Of a stretch of DNA of 64,000 bases, positions 42,090 to 53,557 are shown in pieces. The translations under genes and the position numbers were made by a program. Origin of the DNA: Mesomycoplasma conjunctivae (GTDB taxonomy: Bacteria; Bacillota_I; Bacilli_A; Mycoplasmatales; Metamycoplasmataceae); assembly GCF_000026765.1 (NCBI RefSeq), contig NC_012806.1, positions 639,743 through 703,742 on the forward strand, read 5' to 3'. The notes under the pieces were generated by a model, which was not told where the DNA came from, did no database searches, and saw only the letters and a list, made by a program, of their open reading frames with translations. The stretch's first letter is position 1. Each line of letters opens with the position of its first letter.

Positions 42090-43349
42090 ATGAATAAGAA
42101 AATCGTTCTTCGTGATAAACTAATTCAAAAAGCAATTAATGGTGAGACCAAGCGACAAGAAGATCACATTGAACTAATAGCTAGTGAAAATTATGTCTCT
42201 GAAGATGTTTTAAAAGCAACTGGGAGTTGCCTTACCAATAAATACGGCGAAGGTTATCCTGGTAAAAGATATTATGGTGGATGTGAATTTATTGACCAAA
42301 TAGAAAATTTGGCAATTCAGCGTGTACAAAATCTTTTTAAAGTAAAATATGCAAATGTTCAACCATATTCAGGCTCAAGTGCAAATGCAGCTGTTTTTGC
42401 CGCACTTTTAAAACCCGGTGACAAAATTTTAGGCCTAGATTTAGCAAGTGGTGGTCATCTCACTCATGGTTATAAAGTCAATTTTAGTGGAATGTTTTAC
42501 AAAGGTTTTACTTACAAACTTGATGAAAATGATTTACTAGATTATGACGAAATTGAAAAAATAGCTTTAGAGGTAAAGCCAAATTTAATTATTTGTGGTT
42601 ACTCAGCTTATTCAAGATTTATTGATTTTGCACGTTTTCGCAAAATTGCTGATAAGGTCGGAGCTTATTTATTAGCAGATATCGCCCATATTGCTGGTTT
42701 AATTGCAGGAGGTGTGCATCCATCACCTGTTAATTTTGCTCATGTCATGACAGCAACTACCCAAAAAACGCTGCGTTCTGCTCGTGGTGGTCTAATTATG
42801 ACAAATGATGAGCAAATGATAACAAAAATTAACAAAGTTGTCTTTCCAGGAACTCAAGGCGGACCTTTATTTCACAGCATAGCCGGCAAAGCTGTCGGTT
42901 TTTACGAAGCAGAGCAACCTTGGTTTAAAGATTATGCAAGAGCAATTGTAGAAAACTGCGATTTTTTTGCAAAAGAATTTATCAAAAAAGGTGCCCGAGT
43001 TGTATCAGGAGGAACTGATAATCACCTTTTTGTAATTGATGTGCAAAAATCTTATCAAATAAGTGGCAAACTAGCACAAAATATTTTAGAACAAATCAAT
43101 ATTACTACCAATAAAAACACTATTCCTAATGATACAGCAAGTCCTTTTGTAACTTCAGGTCTTAGATTAGGTACTGCAGCAATGACTTCACGTGGTTTTA
43201 CAACAAAAGAGTTTAAAATTATTGCTCAAATTATTGATGAAGTACTCAAAATTAAAGATTTAAACAAAAAACAAATTCAAGATTATAGACAAAAAGTATT
43301 AGCTCTTACCAAAGAATTTCCAGTCAAAAGATCTTACTGACCAGAATAA
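42090..43349 (+). CDS. glyA: Serine hydroxymethyltransferase
   Basis: Interconverts serine and glycine, charging folate with one-carbon units. The 419-residue product has LIASENYVS, the PLP-binding pocket [27 protein letters not shown], and the active-site Lys in [13 protein letters not shown] (usually TTHKTLRGPRGG). There is one TGA-coded Trp three codons before the stop. Gene order and a 15-nt gap suggest co-transcription with the membrane protein upstream. A strong terminator follows. Confidence 0.97.
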
Positions 43350-43365
43350 TAGAAATAAAGCTCTT

Positions 43366-43409
43366 AAAATACAAAAAAGTGTTTAAAAATAAACACTTTT
43401 TTGTATTTT
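43366..43409. terminator. Bidirectional terminator between glyA and potD
   Basis: A perfect 20-bp stem (43366-43385 with 43390-43409) with a 4-nt A loop, and A-run and T-run flanks. It lies between convergent glyA (plus) and the pot operon (minus). Confidence 0.92.
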
Positions 43410-43453
43410 TAAATTGTACAAACTTTGCAAAAAGTCTATAAATTTATACATTT

Positions 43454-45163
43454 TTAGCTTTTAGTTTTTAAATTATAATATGTTCGAATAAGTGATTCTA
43501 ATCGTTCACTAAAAGGTTTGATAAAAGTATAATTAATATTATATCTACCTTCATCAATATTATCCTCAGTTGGCATATTACCATAAAGGGTTTGTTGTTC
43601 TTGTTGTGTTAAATAAATATTGAGTGATCTCAATGTCTTGACATCTGTGGTTTTACCAGCAACTTGATCATATTTTAAATTTTCAATATCATTAATGATA
43701 TTGCCATCTTGATTTAAAATTATGCTAATTTCTTCATCATCTTTTGCTTTTTTCACAGTAGCTGTTTCATCGTTAAAATAGAATTTTTTAAAAAATTCAA
43801 AACTTTTTTGAAAAGTAGGGGTGTAATTAATAAAATTAAAATTGGCAGCAAAAGGGATGGTATCAAAATCAAAAGTGTAGCCTTTTCCTTGTTTTTGTTC
43901 ATACTTTTCACTCTCATTGTTTAAAAGATAATTGTATTCAACATCGACTAATAATTCTTTGAGCTTTTCATCTAGACTATATTCTTCACCTTTGAAGATA
44001 CTATTATATAAAGTAGTATAAAATTTATCAGTAGTTTCTTGTGGAGTAGATTGCAAAATTATTCAACCATCTAATAAAGTTAAATTATTTTTTGGTCTAA
44101 TAATTCTAATGGTTTTTTCTTCTTCTAAAATTTCATAATTATCTTTGGAATAATTAGCATCAAGAGCATCGCCATTGTATAAATAACCAACATCTTGATT
44201 AAGACTTGGATCAATTAAGGAATTAGCAAGATCGAGACCTGAAGTTTTAAAGACATTATGCTTTAAATTTGTATAAGGATAGCCACTAATTTCACTAATA
44301 TAATTAACAAAACTGTCAACAATTTTTTGATAATTATTTTCGTCAATTACATCACCATAGTTACCAAAATTTTCTTGTCCAACTAGCAAATTATCACGCA
44401 TGGCTTCAGTTCATTCGAAAAAACTATAACCATTGTTTCGCAATGACTGACCAATTCCTTTCAAACTTTGATCATCAAATTTAATACCTTGATTTTGAAT
44501 TTCATCTTTTTGTTTAGTAGTTCAATTGTTCATAAATTGACGTAAATTGACTATTTTTTCATCTTTTTGATAGTCTCCTATTGTATAGGCAATAACTTTA
44601 TCTTGAGTATAATAAGGTATAAAAAATTCTCAAAATCTATCTTTGATACCATCGTGATCTATGTCAATGTCATTTCCTTGATCATCTTTTAGAAATTTAT
44701 CATATTTGTCGATGTGTTTAATTACTTCTTTTCGAAACATTTGTTCAAAAGCGGCTCTTTTTTTATTGTTAAAAGCTTGTTTTTGTTCTAGAGTTAATTG
44801 ATAATAATTTTCTGGAAGAGCAAAAGCCTGGGCAACATATCAGTTTTTAAAAAGTTTAGAATAATCTATTTTTTGTAATAATTTTTTTTGTACCAAACGG
44901 GCAATTTGAAAATCAGAGCCAACTCCGGCAATTGTTCGGTTATCTTCAATTGCTTTGGTAAAATCACTAACATCACCAAATTCACGGTAATTGAAGTCCT
45001 TAGATATTTCTCGACGAGCAAAATCAGAAATATAAGATTCATAATTATAAACAGCGGGTTTAAAAGGTGAATGAATTTTATAGTAGGAAATTAGACTAAT
45101 AGCAACACCACCTGATAGGAAAATCAAGGTTTTTGCTAAAAAATTAACTATTTTTTTCTTCAT
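43454..45163 (-). CDS. potD: Spermidine/putrescine-type ABC importer, substrate-binding protein
   Basis: The outer binding component of the pot importer. The 569-residue product is much longer than E. coli PotD (about 350) but has PotD-like landmarks. There is an N-terminal membrane anchor without a lipobox Cys, then EFGDVSDFTKAIEDN, VGSDFQIARL, GYLYNGDALDANYSKD and IIRPKNNLTLLDGW. Many TGA-coded Trp. The first 16 nt overlap potC. It closes the potABCD operon. The polyamine substrate is inferred from operon context, not visible directly. Confidence 0.85.
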
Positions 45164-45972
45164 TTTCTTTCCTTTTTAGTATTTAAATAAATTCAAAAAA
45201 TATTTCCTAGGACAACGAAAGCCAACATAAATACACCAAGCATTAGTGCTCAAGTTTTGAAGGTGCCTTGATAAAGCAGAGTCCCAACTGTTTGGGCATT
45301 TGATGTTATTTTAGTGATGATAAAATCGTCAAAGGAGAGAAAACTTACCACTGCAAAAGTGGAAATCACAGATGATGACATGTGTTTTAAATAAACTAAA
45401 AATCAGCTTTTTAACTTTGAATAGCCAAGATCTTGTGAAGCTTCAAACAAAGTTTGGGAAAACTTTTCACTACGAGGATAGAGTAGTAAAATTCCATATG
45501 GTAAAGTCATAACAATGTGAGAAACAATAGCGCGAAATAAACCTTCATATGAAGCAGAAAGTGCGCCAAAAAGTAAAGATAAAATAATTGCCATTGAAAC
45601 TGCAGTAATCACATCTGGATTAATAAGGGGAATATTAGAAGTTAAATTAACATATGTTTTAGCACTTTTATTTTTTTGTCTTCAGAGCGAAAAAACAGTA
45701 AGTAGTGATAAACTAACTACCACAAAGGAAGTAATAAGGGCGATAATGATAGAATTTAAAAGCCCACTTGCAAAACTTTCAGTGCTCAAATCATCAAAAG
45801 CTTTCAAAGAAAACTTATTTCAACTAGTAGAAACGAAACCTTTTTTTGAAGGCGCATTAAATGCAAATATGCTCCCTGTAAAAATCGGGATATAAAAAAT
45901 AATTAATAAAATTCAAATGTAGGATTTTTTTAAAATCTCATTCTTGTGAAAAAAATCAATAATTTTAGTCAT
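45148..45972 (-). CDS. potC: Spermidine/putrescine ABC importer permease PotC
   Basis: Inner-membrane permease. The 274-residue product has about six membrane segments and the EAA loop LFEASQDLGYSKLKSWFLVYLKH, which docks on the ATPase PotA. N-terminal MTKIIDFFHKNEILKKSY and LIIFYIPIFTGSIFAFNAP are typical of PotC. Several TGA-coded Trp; the frame reads past a TGA inside the potD start region and stops at 45148. It overlaps potB by 8 nt and potD by 16 nt. Confidence 0.92.
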
Positions 45973-46822
45973 ATTTGAATCCTTTTATTTTCATAATAAT
46001 AATTGGTGTTACATAAATTAATGCATATATTCCTACAAAAACTAGCAAAGTAATCAATACTAATGAGGAAACACGTGCTAAATCAAAAGGATTGGCTGCA
46101 TTGGCACTATTGTTAATTAAATTTCCAATTAATTGATTTTGTGAACCATTTGGTAATAATTTATCTGAGATAACAATTGAAGTAGCCGCCATTAGGAAAA
46201 CTAGGGCAATTCCAGAAAAAATTGCTTTAATACTATAAGGAACTACAACTTTAATTAGTGATGAAAATTTATTATAACCTAAATCGGATGAAGCCTCTAA
46301 AAGTGAAATTGGCATATCACGGAAAACTGAATATAAAGGTAAAACCATAAAAGGGAAATTTAAAAAAATTAGACCAACTAGTAAAAAATAGTTATTATTA
46401 AGATCACTTTCATCAAAGAGAGCTAAAAAAAGTGCCCGCAAGGAAAAAACCTTAGCAATTGTAAAGATAATTAGTGGTGAAATAATCAGCGAAAGTGAAT
46501 AGATTTTGAAGACTTTTGACTTTGATCTAACAATAAATCAAGCATAGGGAAAAGCTAAAATCAAACAAATAAAGGCACAAATAATGCCAACAAGTACCGA
46601 TCTAAGAATAATTATTCAAGTGGTTTTATCTTTAATAAGAGTAAAATTGTCAAAATTTTGGTGATTTTGAGACACCGGTGTGACTGCTTTAATAAATAAC
46701 AAAATTAAAGGAATCACTATAAAAATCAAAGCAAAAATAAGATAAGGAATTACTAAAGAAAGTCGTAAATTAAGTGATGAGACTCATTTTTGATAACTTA
46801 ATTTTAAGTTAAATGTCTTCAT
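45965..46822 (-). CDS. potB: Spermidine/putrescine ABC importer permease PotB
   Basis: Companion permease to PotC. The 285-residue product has six membrane segments starting LSLVIPYLIFALIFIVIPL and the EAA loop SLLEASSDLGYNKFSSLIKVVVPYS. TGA codons are Trp. It overlaps potA upstream by 14 nt and potC downstream by 8 nt, typical of translationally coupled transporter operons. Confidence 0.92.
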
Positions 46823-48146
46823 TTTCCTTCTTCATTAAATGAATTGCATCATCATCTCATTTTAAAAATACTTTAGTTCCTTTTGCATAAAAGTCATTAG
46901 TTTCAACGTGAACAATTTGACCTTTGATATCGACATCTACCTGATAATATGATCCTTTGTAAATATTAGAAATAATTTCTCCACTAAAGAAACCAGATTC
47001 TAAATCAATATCAATATCTTCTGGACGAATAAGGGCGTCAAGAGCTTCTCCAGGTGCAAATTCTTTGTGAATAGTATAAACTTGCTCGCCAAGGATTTCT
47101 ACCTTGTTACTTGTAATAAATTTTGCTTCAAAAAAATTAGAATCACCTATAAAATTAGCCACTCATTTGTTGATAGGGTAGTCATAAATTTGTCTTGGTT
47201 CATCGTATTGAGCAATTTTACCATTACGAATAATAGCAATTTTATCTGATAGCTGTAGTGCTTCATCTTGATCATGAGTAACAAAAATGAAGGTAAGACC
47301 TAATTTTTGTTGAATTTCTTTGAGAAAAATTTGCATTTTTCTTCGAATTTTAGCATCAAGAGCTGAAAGTGGCTCATCTAATAAGACAATTTCAGGTTGG
47401 ATAACTAATGAACGAGCTAATGCAACGCGTTGTTTCATACCACCAGAGAGTTGATTAATTGATTTATTTTCATTGCCGGTAAGACCTACAAGTTCAATAA
47501 TTTGCTTGATTTCTTCATCAATTTCAGTTTTAGTTATTTTTCTTGTAAGATATTTTTTTTCGAAATTTTCTACTTTACTAGCAACATAATTTTCCCAATT
47601 AGAAAACTTAAAATCTGAATCATCAAGTTTATTTTGTATTTTTTGTCTTTCCTTTTCTGTTAAATTGGGATTTTCTAATTGTTGTTCTAAATCATCTTGT
47701 AATTTAGTTAATTTGGCAATTTTTTGATTTTGTAATTTAATTCACTGCTGTTTTTTTTGTTCTAATTTATCAAGAATTTGTTGCGAAATATCTTCTTTTT
47801 TCTTCGGATAGCGCTTTAATTTCAATCCAAACTCAATGTTACCACGCACTGATAAATGAGGAAAAAGTGCATAATCTTGAAAAATAGTAGCAGTGTCTCT
47901 TTTATGAGCCGGTACATCTTTGATATCGATACCTTCAAATTTAATCTCACCACGAGTTGTTCATTCAAAACCACCTATTAAACGTAAAATGGTAGTTTTC
48001 CCAGATCCTGAAGGCCCTAAAAGTGTGACAAAATCACCTTTTTTGATGTCTAAATTAATTTGGTCTAGAACCTTTTTTTCACCAAATTCTTTATCAACAT
48101 CAACAAGTGAAATAATAATTTCATCTTTTTTTATAATATTATTCAT
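46809..48146 (-). CDS. potA: Spermidine/putrescine ABC importer ATPase PotA
   Basis: Energises the PotBC channel. The 445-residue product has Walker [11 protein letters not shown]-loop [14 protein letters not shown], signature [14 protein letters not shown], Walker [12 protein letters not shown], the switch His in FVTHDQDEA, and a C-terminal regulatory domain ([14 protein letters not shown]). Roughly 100 highly charged, Lys/Glu/Gln-rich residues are inserted between the Q-loop and the signature, probably a coiled coil. Similar inserts are known in mycoplasma PotA. Start 48146 has an AGGAGAA site. Confidence 0.94.
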
Positions 48147-48280
48147 TAAAATAAATTCTCCTAAAATATCAATTTATCTTTGTTAAAAAGTTGATAAAAA
48201 AATATTATTAACAATAATATAAATTACTATTTATTACTAAAAAACTTCATTTTTGAAGAATTTGTATAAAATATTCTTCT

Positions 48281-48415
48281 CTAATGAAGAGAAATGGGGA
48301 ATTTATCAAAAATATCTTGGCTTGTTTGTTCAAGAAAAAAAGGTAAATCACAATAAGATAATTTACTAATTTTATATAATTTATAAATATATAAAAAAAT
48401 TTTTCCTAAATCCAT
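48281..48415 (-). CDS. Possible 44-residue small protein upstream of potA
   Basis: The frame reads MDLGKIFLYIYKLYKISKL then a polar C-terminal part with PFFLEQTSQDIFDKFPISLH, ending at TAG. The residue mix of the C-terminal half is more protein-like than random AT-rich DNA. A perfect minus-strand TATAAT (48426-48431) lies 10 nt before the ATG, giving a very short leader with no ribosome site. A hairpin follows its stop. It is either a small near-leaderless gene or chance; I recognise no family. Confidence 0.35.
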   Translation of the reverse strand: MDLGKIFLYIYKLYKISKLSYCDLPFFLEQTSQDIFDKFPISLH

Positions 48416-48422
48416 AATTTGT

Positions 48423-48461
48423 AAAATTATAATAAAAAAATTGGACTTTTATTATAATTTT
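48423..48461. promoter_or_regulatory. Perfect 15-bp palindrome containing two outward -10 boxes
   Basis: Arms 48423-48437 and 48447-48461 are exact inverted repeats around a 9-nt centre (AAATTGGAC). Each arm holds a TATAAT, one reading left (48431-48426) and one right (48453-48458). It lies between divergent transcription units, so it is more likely an operator or paired promoter than a terminator. Confidence 0.5.
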
Positions 48462-48589
48462 TTTATCTTTTTTTCAAACTATTATTTTTAAATAAATAAA
48501 TTTTTAATAAATTGCAATTAGAAAACTAAAAAACCTATAAATTTATAGACTTTTTAATAATAAAAATTTTTTAGTGCTAAAATCAATAA

Positions 48590-48595
48590 TATAAT
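48590..48595 (+). promoter_or_regulatory. -10 box of the nucleotidase lipoprotein gene
   Basis: TATAAT 22 nt upstream of the ATG at 48618, leaving a leader of about 15 nt with an AAAGGGGG ribosome site. No good -35 hexamer. Confidence 0.55.
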
Positions 48596-48617
48596 AAGTT
48601 AATTTTAAAGGGGGAAT

Positions 48618-50717
48618 ATGAAATTAAAAAAATTAATTGTTGGTAGCCCTATAGTTTTGCTACCTAGCGCTATAATTGCAAGTTGCACACCAAATCAATT
48701 TAGCTCTGTTGAACTTAGAAAGCAATATCATCAAAATAATGCTGAATACAATAACAAAATTAAAGAGTTTGGCAATAAATTGAACCAACTAAAAACCAAC
48801 TATCAAAAAGCAAAAACTGATGATGAAAAAACAAAAATTGAAAACTCAATTTTTGATCTTTATTTTCAATCACACCAAATTTTAAAACCTTTGGTACAAA
48901 GATATAATTATTTATTTAAACTCTTACGTGATGCTGAAAAGCGAGAAAATTCAACACTTAAGACCATCAAAATTTTTCACTCAAATGATGAACATGGTCG
49001 ACTAGAATTTAATGATGGTAAGTTTTCACGTTATGCCGGATTAGTAGAAACCTCAAAATATTTACAAGATAAACAACGTGATTTGTTAATCTCTGCTGGT
49101 GATCTAATTCAAGGACTACCACTTTCTGATTCAGATAAAGGAAAAACAATGGCTGAGGTTGCAAAATTCATGGGTTATGACTCAATTGCTGTAGGTAATC
49201 ACGAATTTGACTATGGACTGGATTGAATTTTGCAACTTAATAAACAAGTTTCGCAAGAAAATCATGGTGTTAAAACACCTTTTATTTCAGCTAATATTTA
49301 TTATCGTGACTATAGTAATTCTCAAGAAAAACCTCAAAATTATGAGCAATCCAAAGTAGGAAAAAGAGTTTTCCAACCTTATATTATTAAAGAATTATCA
49401 AATGGAATTAAAGTGGCTATTTTTGCACTTACCACTCCTGATACAGTCTTTACCAGTCATCCACGAAATTCTCAGTTAGTTGAATTTCGTGATCCAGTTT
49501 CTGAAGCTGAAAAGGTAATTGGCGAAATTCGACAACAACATCCAGGTGTTAACTTTATTATCTCTAGTGTCCATTTAGGAATTGGGCGCAACAATGTTAA
49601 ATGAACATCAGAGTATCTCGCTCGTAATGTAAAAAGTGATTTAAATTTAATTATTGATGGTCATAGCCACACTTATGTAGAAATTAATAAATCTGCCGCT
49701 CCTGAGAAAGATATATATTTGACTCAAACTGAGGCTTATACTAAATATCTTGGCGACCTTGATGTTACACTTGATACTCGTAGCGGTAAAATTGTTGAGG
49801 TACATCAAGTTTTGAGAAATATTGATCAAATTGAAATTTACAATTCTGATTATCCAAGCAAATTAGTATCCCGTCTTAAAAAAGCATTTAGTAAAGAAAA
49901 CTCTGTTGTTGCTTTTTCCACCCCGCAAGCTTTTGAACATGTCAGTGTTAAAGAAATTGAAAATACACCCTATGCAATCGGAAGAGTGGTGGCAACTGGG
50001 CTTGGAGCTTTGACAGCCAACTCCCTAGCCTGAGGATTTCAAAAAGAAAAAGCTTGAGAATCCCACAGTGGTTATGAAGCTGCAACAATTGATAATTCCA
50101 TCGGCCTTATGAATGGTGGTGGACTACGTGCAAATCTAAAACAAGGAGATATTACTCGCGAAGAAGTTTTAGCAATTAGTCCTTTTGGTAACCGAATAGT
50201 AACAGTGCGACTCAAAGGTGATGTTTTAAAACAAGCACTTGTTTATGGTTTATCTCGTGGTCGTTCAGGTGGTTTTGCTCAACTTTCTACCAACGTCAGT
50301 TATAATGTCAAAGTTGAAAAAGGCTTAAGTGAAAAATCTGAAAAAGATCAATTTATTTGAAAACCTATTGCTGATAGCATCAAGATTAATAACAAAGCCA
50401 TCGATGAAAACAAATACTACTATCTCACCACAAATGATTTTATAACTGCTGGTGGTGATGGTTATAAAATGTTGGATTTAAATGCTAAGGATGCTAAAAT
50501 TGAATTAGCTTATGAAGGTGAAAAATATATTGATGTTTTGATTAATTTTGCTAAATTAATTAGTGATCAATCTAAAAATTCTTCATTAAAAAGTGAAAAT
50601 TTTGAACACAAAATTGAAGATTTTGCCAAAGGTGAAATATTTAAAAATCAAAAAGTAGAAATTCCTAGCGCTGCTGAAACCCAAACTTTAGCCGAACCTA
50701 ACAATAAAGGTGCTTAG
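48618..50717 (+). CDS. 5'-nucleotidase (UshA-like) metallophosphatase lipoprotein
   Basis: A surface enzyme expected to strip phosphate from nucleotides so that nucleosides can be imported. The 699-residue product has a signal peptide ending in AIIASC, then a coiled-coil linker (residues about 30-110). The calcineurin-like phosphatase domain shows the metal-binding motifs FHSNDEHGR, SAGDLIQG, VGNHEFDYG and DGHSH. The C-terminal 5'-nucleotidase domain carries MNGGGLRANL and TTNDFITAGGDGY. Several TGA-coded Trp. It has its own promoter and terminator. With the thermonuclease lipoprotein it would form a nucleic-acid scavenging route. Confidence 0.92.
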
Positions 50718-50740
50718 ATTTTAAAGTTAGCATTTAAGCA

Positions 50741-50779
50741 AACAAAAAAATCAAGATTTTTAGTCTTGATTTTTTTGTT
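50741..50779. terminator. Bidirectional terminator after the nucleotidase gene
   Basis: A perfect 16-bp stem (50741-50756 with 50764-50779, loop TTTTTAG) with T-run and A-run flanks, between convergent genes: the nucleotidase (plus) and the transporter at 50784 (minus). Confidence 0.92.
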
Positions 50780-50783
50780 TTTT

Positions 50784-52040
50784 TTAACTTTTGCCTTTAT
50801 TTTTAAACACTTTTAGCGGTTTTCTATAATTTTTGTGAGGATTAAAAATGATAGCCGTCGTTGATAACAACACCAACAAAATTGAGTAAGCAATAAAAGC
50901 GTAAATGGTTGCAATTGTTGCTAAATATGTTAGAAAAATAATAATTAATGAACTTGTTATAATTCTAATAGTAAGGGAAATACCGTTTTGTTTATGAAAG
51001 TTTTCCTTATCAAATAATTGAAAACTCACTGTATAAAATAAGGAAATAAAAAGTGAAAACAAAAATTGTTGAACTGAAATAATAATTACAAATACGATTA
51101 AATTAATAATATCTTTTTTAACAAAAATAAGACTTAAAACTCAAATAAAACTCGAGAGTGACATTAATGCCAAAAGTCAACTAATAGAGATATTTTTAAG
51201 TTTGGAAACCCAAAATTGCAAAAGTGAAGCAAGCAATGAAACACTAGAAAAGATAATACTTAAATAAAAACCTCATTCTTGAACTGAGTATTGGGGAAAT
51301 AATTTAAACATTTGGGGTAAGCCTGAAGTTCGTGGATACAAAATAATTCCAATAATTAATGAACAAGATAGAATAAATAATCAATTATGTTTAAATTTAT
51401 AGGTTTTTTGATCGTTGTTAATAGTTTTATTTGCAACAAAAACTGTTTTTTCACTGCTCATTTTAATTCAAAAATATAAAAATCCCGAAGTTAAATAAGT
51501 AAGAATATTAAAAATAATCATGTAATAAAAATCAAAATATTTGTAAACAAAAAAAGATAAAATTGGCGATATAACAAAACCAATTGCTGTAGCCAATGAG
51601 GTAGCAATATTAATTTTTTTAAGTTGCTCATTGTTCTTGGCAATATAATAAACAATATTTTTGATATAAATAAATCGAAATGAATGAATAAAACCAACTG
51701 TTGATGAAACCACTATTAGGATAATAGAAAAACTAAAATTATTTCGAATAATAAAAAATAACAATACCGAACTAGCTAGAACAAACGCACTAATTAAATC
51801 ACAAAATAAGAGTATGGTTTTGTCCTTAATTTTTTTAGTTCTATTAACTATTAATTGACTAAAAAAATAAACTATTATTGAAGGTAGTTGAATCAATAAA
51901 TAAAGAATGGATACTAGCCAAAAATCACCAGTTATTTTATAAATATATAATGATGAGGCAAATTTAAAAGCTTCTGAACCAATAAGCGAAATTGAAAGGG
52001 ATGTTGTATATTTGTAAAAATTAGGTTTAAAAGTCGTCAT
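50784..52040 (-). CDS. MFS-like 12-helix transporter
   Basis: A 418-residue protein with about 12 membrane segments. N-terminal SLIGSEAFKFASSLYIYKITGDFW and the following LIQLPSIIVYFF resemble MFS_3-type exporters, with a basic loop (NRTKKIKDKT) after helix 2. Several TGA-coded Trp. Its first 14 nt overlap the end of the nucleotidyltransferase-like gene, with no independent ribosome site, so translation is likely coupled. Substrate unknown. Confidence 0.75.
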
Positions 52041-53202
52041 TTAAAACAGCAATGATAAACAAAATATATACAACATTTTTTCAAAAAATAACTCTGGTGT
52101 CAAGATTGTTTTTCTTGATTGGTACTATAACGAAAATGCTATTATCTTGATTTTTAAAGCTTTTATTATCTTTATTAATAGTTTCAACTGAAATAAAGTA
52201 TTTTGTTAATTCTGTCTGAATGCAATTGTTTTTGTCTTCATTTTCAAAAGAGAAATGGGGTTTTTGTACTAAGGGAAAAGTAATATCATAATTAAGGGGT
52301 AGCAACACAGGTGATAAATTTAGTTTAGTTTTAAGATCTTGTTTATCCTCATGGCTAATTAATTTATATAATGACCAAATTGTAGTGATAATTGATTCTT
52401 CACTGTTAAAGTTTGATATGAAAAACTTGTGATAATTACTAGAAATTTGAGCTTTAATTTCTTCTCTTTTTGCAAGTAATTTATTCATAATTTTAATCAT
52501 TTTATCAATATCTTTGTTTAACAAGAAAAAATCATAAAATGATTTGATAAAGTGTATAATTTGTGCATACTTTGTATCTACAAAAGTTTCAAACATATTT
52601 AGTTCATCCAAAATAATTACCAACATTTTGTCATAATTATAGTATTCAAAGATGAAAAAACTATTTCACAAGCAAGTTTGTAAAAAATTTAAAGCTTGAT
52701 TGCTAAAAATGGTGTTTTTATCAATTTGCTTAACTCATTTTTGCAATTGAGAAAGCGATCTTGTTAATTTTTCCTGACGATTATGAGGAAAAAATCTGCT
52801 ATTTATGTAGGAAAAAGCTAAAATTTTTTGAATAATTGCAAAGTTTTTTTGAATAATTTTAATAAATTGAAAATCAGTTTTTTCTAAATAATCAAGAGGT
52901 ATTTCTTCAAGCAAAATAAACTCTAAATTAATATTGTTAAAACTAAATATACAAAGGTTATCGTCTTGTTTTACTATCTCAAATGATTGGTGATTGTTGA
53001 GATATTCAATAAATTTTTGCTTAACACTCATTCTAGTGCTATTTGTAAAGCAAAAATCAAGATCTTTAGGCTCTAGTTCACTAGTTTCATTATAATCAAA
53101 AATATAACTACCTTTAATTACAAGATTAACCTGGTTTTCTAGTGATTTAGTGTTGTTGAAATCAAATAATATTTGACTAATTAAACTAATTGTTGTTTTC
53201 AT
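52027..53202 (-). CDS. Nucleotidyltransferase-like protein (AbiEii/MNT-type N-terminus)
   Basis: A 391-residue protein. Residues about 25-50 read VIKGSYIFDYNETSELEPKD followed by LDFCF, which fits the nucleotidyltransferase-fold pattern G-S then D-x-D. Residues 120-150 carry IIQKILAFSYINSRF, like the helical part after the core in AbiEii-type enzymes. The C-terminal 200 residues are helical and unfamiliar. Trp codons are mostly TGA. It lies 21 nt after hinT and overlaps the transporter gene. No antitoxin-like partner is present, so a toxin role is not supported; a base- or sugar-modifying role is equally possible. Confidence 0.5.
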
Positions 53203-53223
53203 ATATGAAAGATTAAAAAATTA

Positions 53224-53550
53224 TTAATAATAAGGAATAATGTGAATATGGGTATGAAAAATACTTTGTTCTGCAACAGATTCATTGTTGCTTAACAATT
53301 TAAAACCTTTTGCACCAAATTTTTTGACAAATTCAAGTGCTAGTTGGCGAGCTTTTAAAATTAAATAAGTTAAATCTTCATCGCTAATTTCATATAAATT
53401 GCGAGAATATTTTTTAGGGACAACTAAAAAATGACCTTTGCTTACTGGAAATTTATCCATAAAAGCAATTACTCTATCATCTTCATAGATAATTTGAGAT
53501 TCAAGTTCACGATTAATTATCTTTAAAAATAAGTCTTTATTTTCTTGCAT
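53224..53550 (-). CDS. hinT: HIT-family nucleotide-binding hydrolase HinT
   Basis: A 108-residue HIT protein, usually cleaving adenosine phosphoramidates or lysyl-AMP. It has the KGHFLVVPKKYSRNL segment and the histidine triad HTHIHIIPYY at the C-terminus, where the middle His is the nucleophile. It starts 7 nt after the P60-like gene. In M. hominis the genes for P80, P60 and HinT form one operon and the proteins have been reported to interact; the same order occurs here. Confidence 0.93.
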   Translation of the reverse strand: MQENKDLFLKIINRELESQIIYEDDRVIAFMDKFPVSKGHFLVVPKKYSRNLYEISDEDLTYLILKARQLALEFVKKFGAKGFKLLSNNESVAEQSIFHTHIHIIPYY

Positions 53551-53557
53551 GTTTCAC

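Larger units (their letters stand above)
48147..48617. other. Divergent spacer between potA and the nucleotidase gene
   Basis: About 470 nt of AT-rich DNA between divergent genes. It contains a possible 44-codon gene (48281-48415), a 15-bp palindrome (48423-48461) and the likely nucleotidase promoter (48590). A GAAGAAT/ATTCTTC hairpin (about 48255-48280) lies between the small ORF and potA and could terminate the former. Confidence 0.5.

Noticed and set aside
52027-53202. AbiE-type toxin-antitoxin or phage-defence system
   Set aside because: The nucleotidyltransferase-like gene has no AbiEi-like antitoxin neighbour; the adjacent gene is a transporter.
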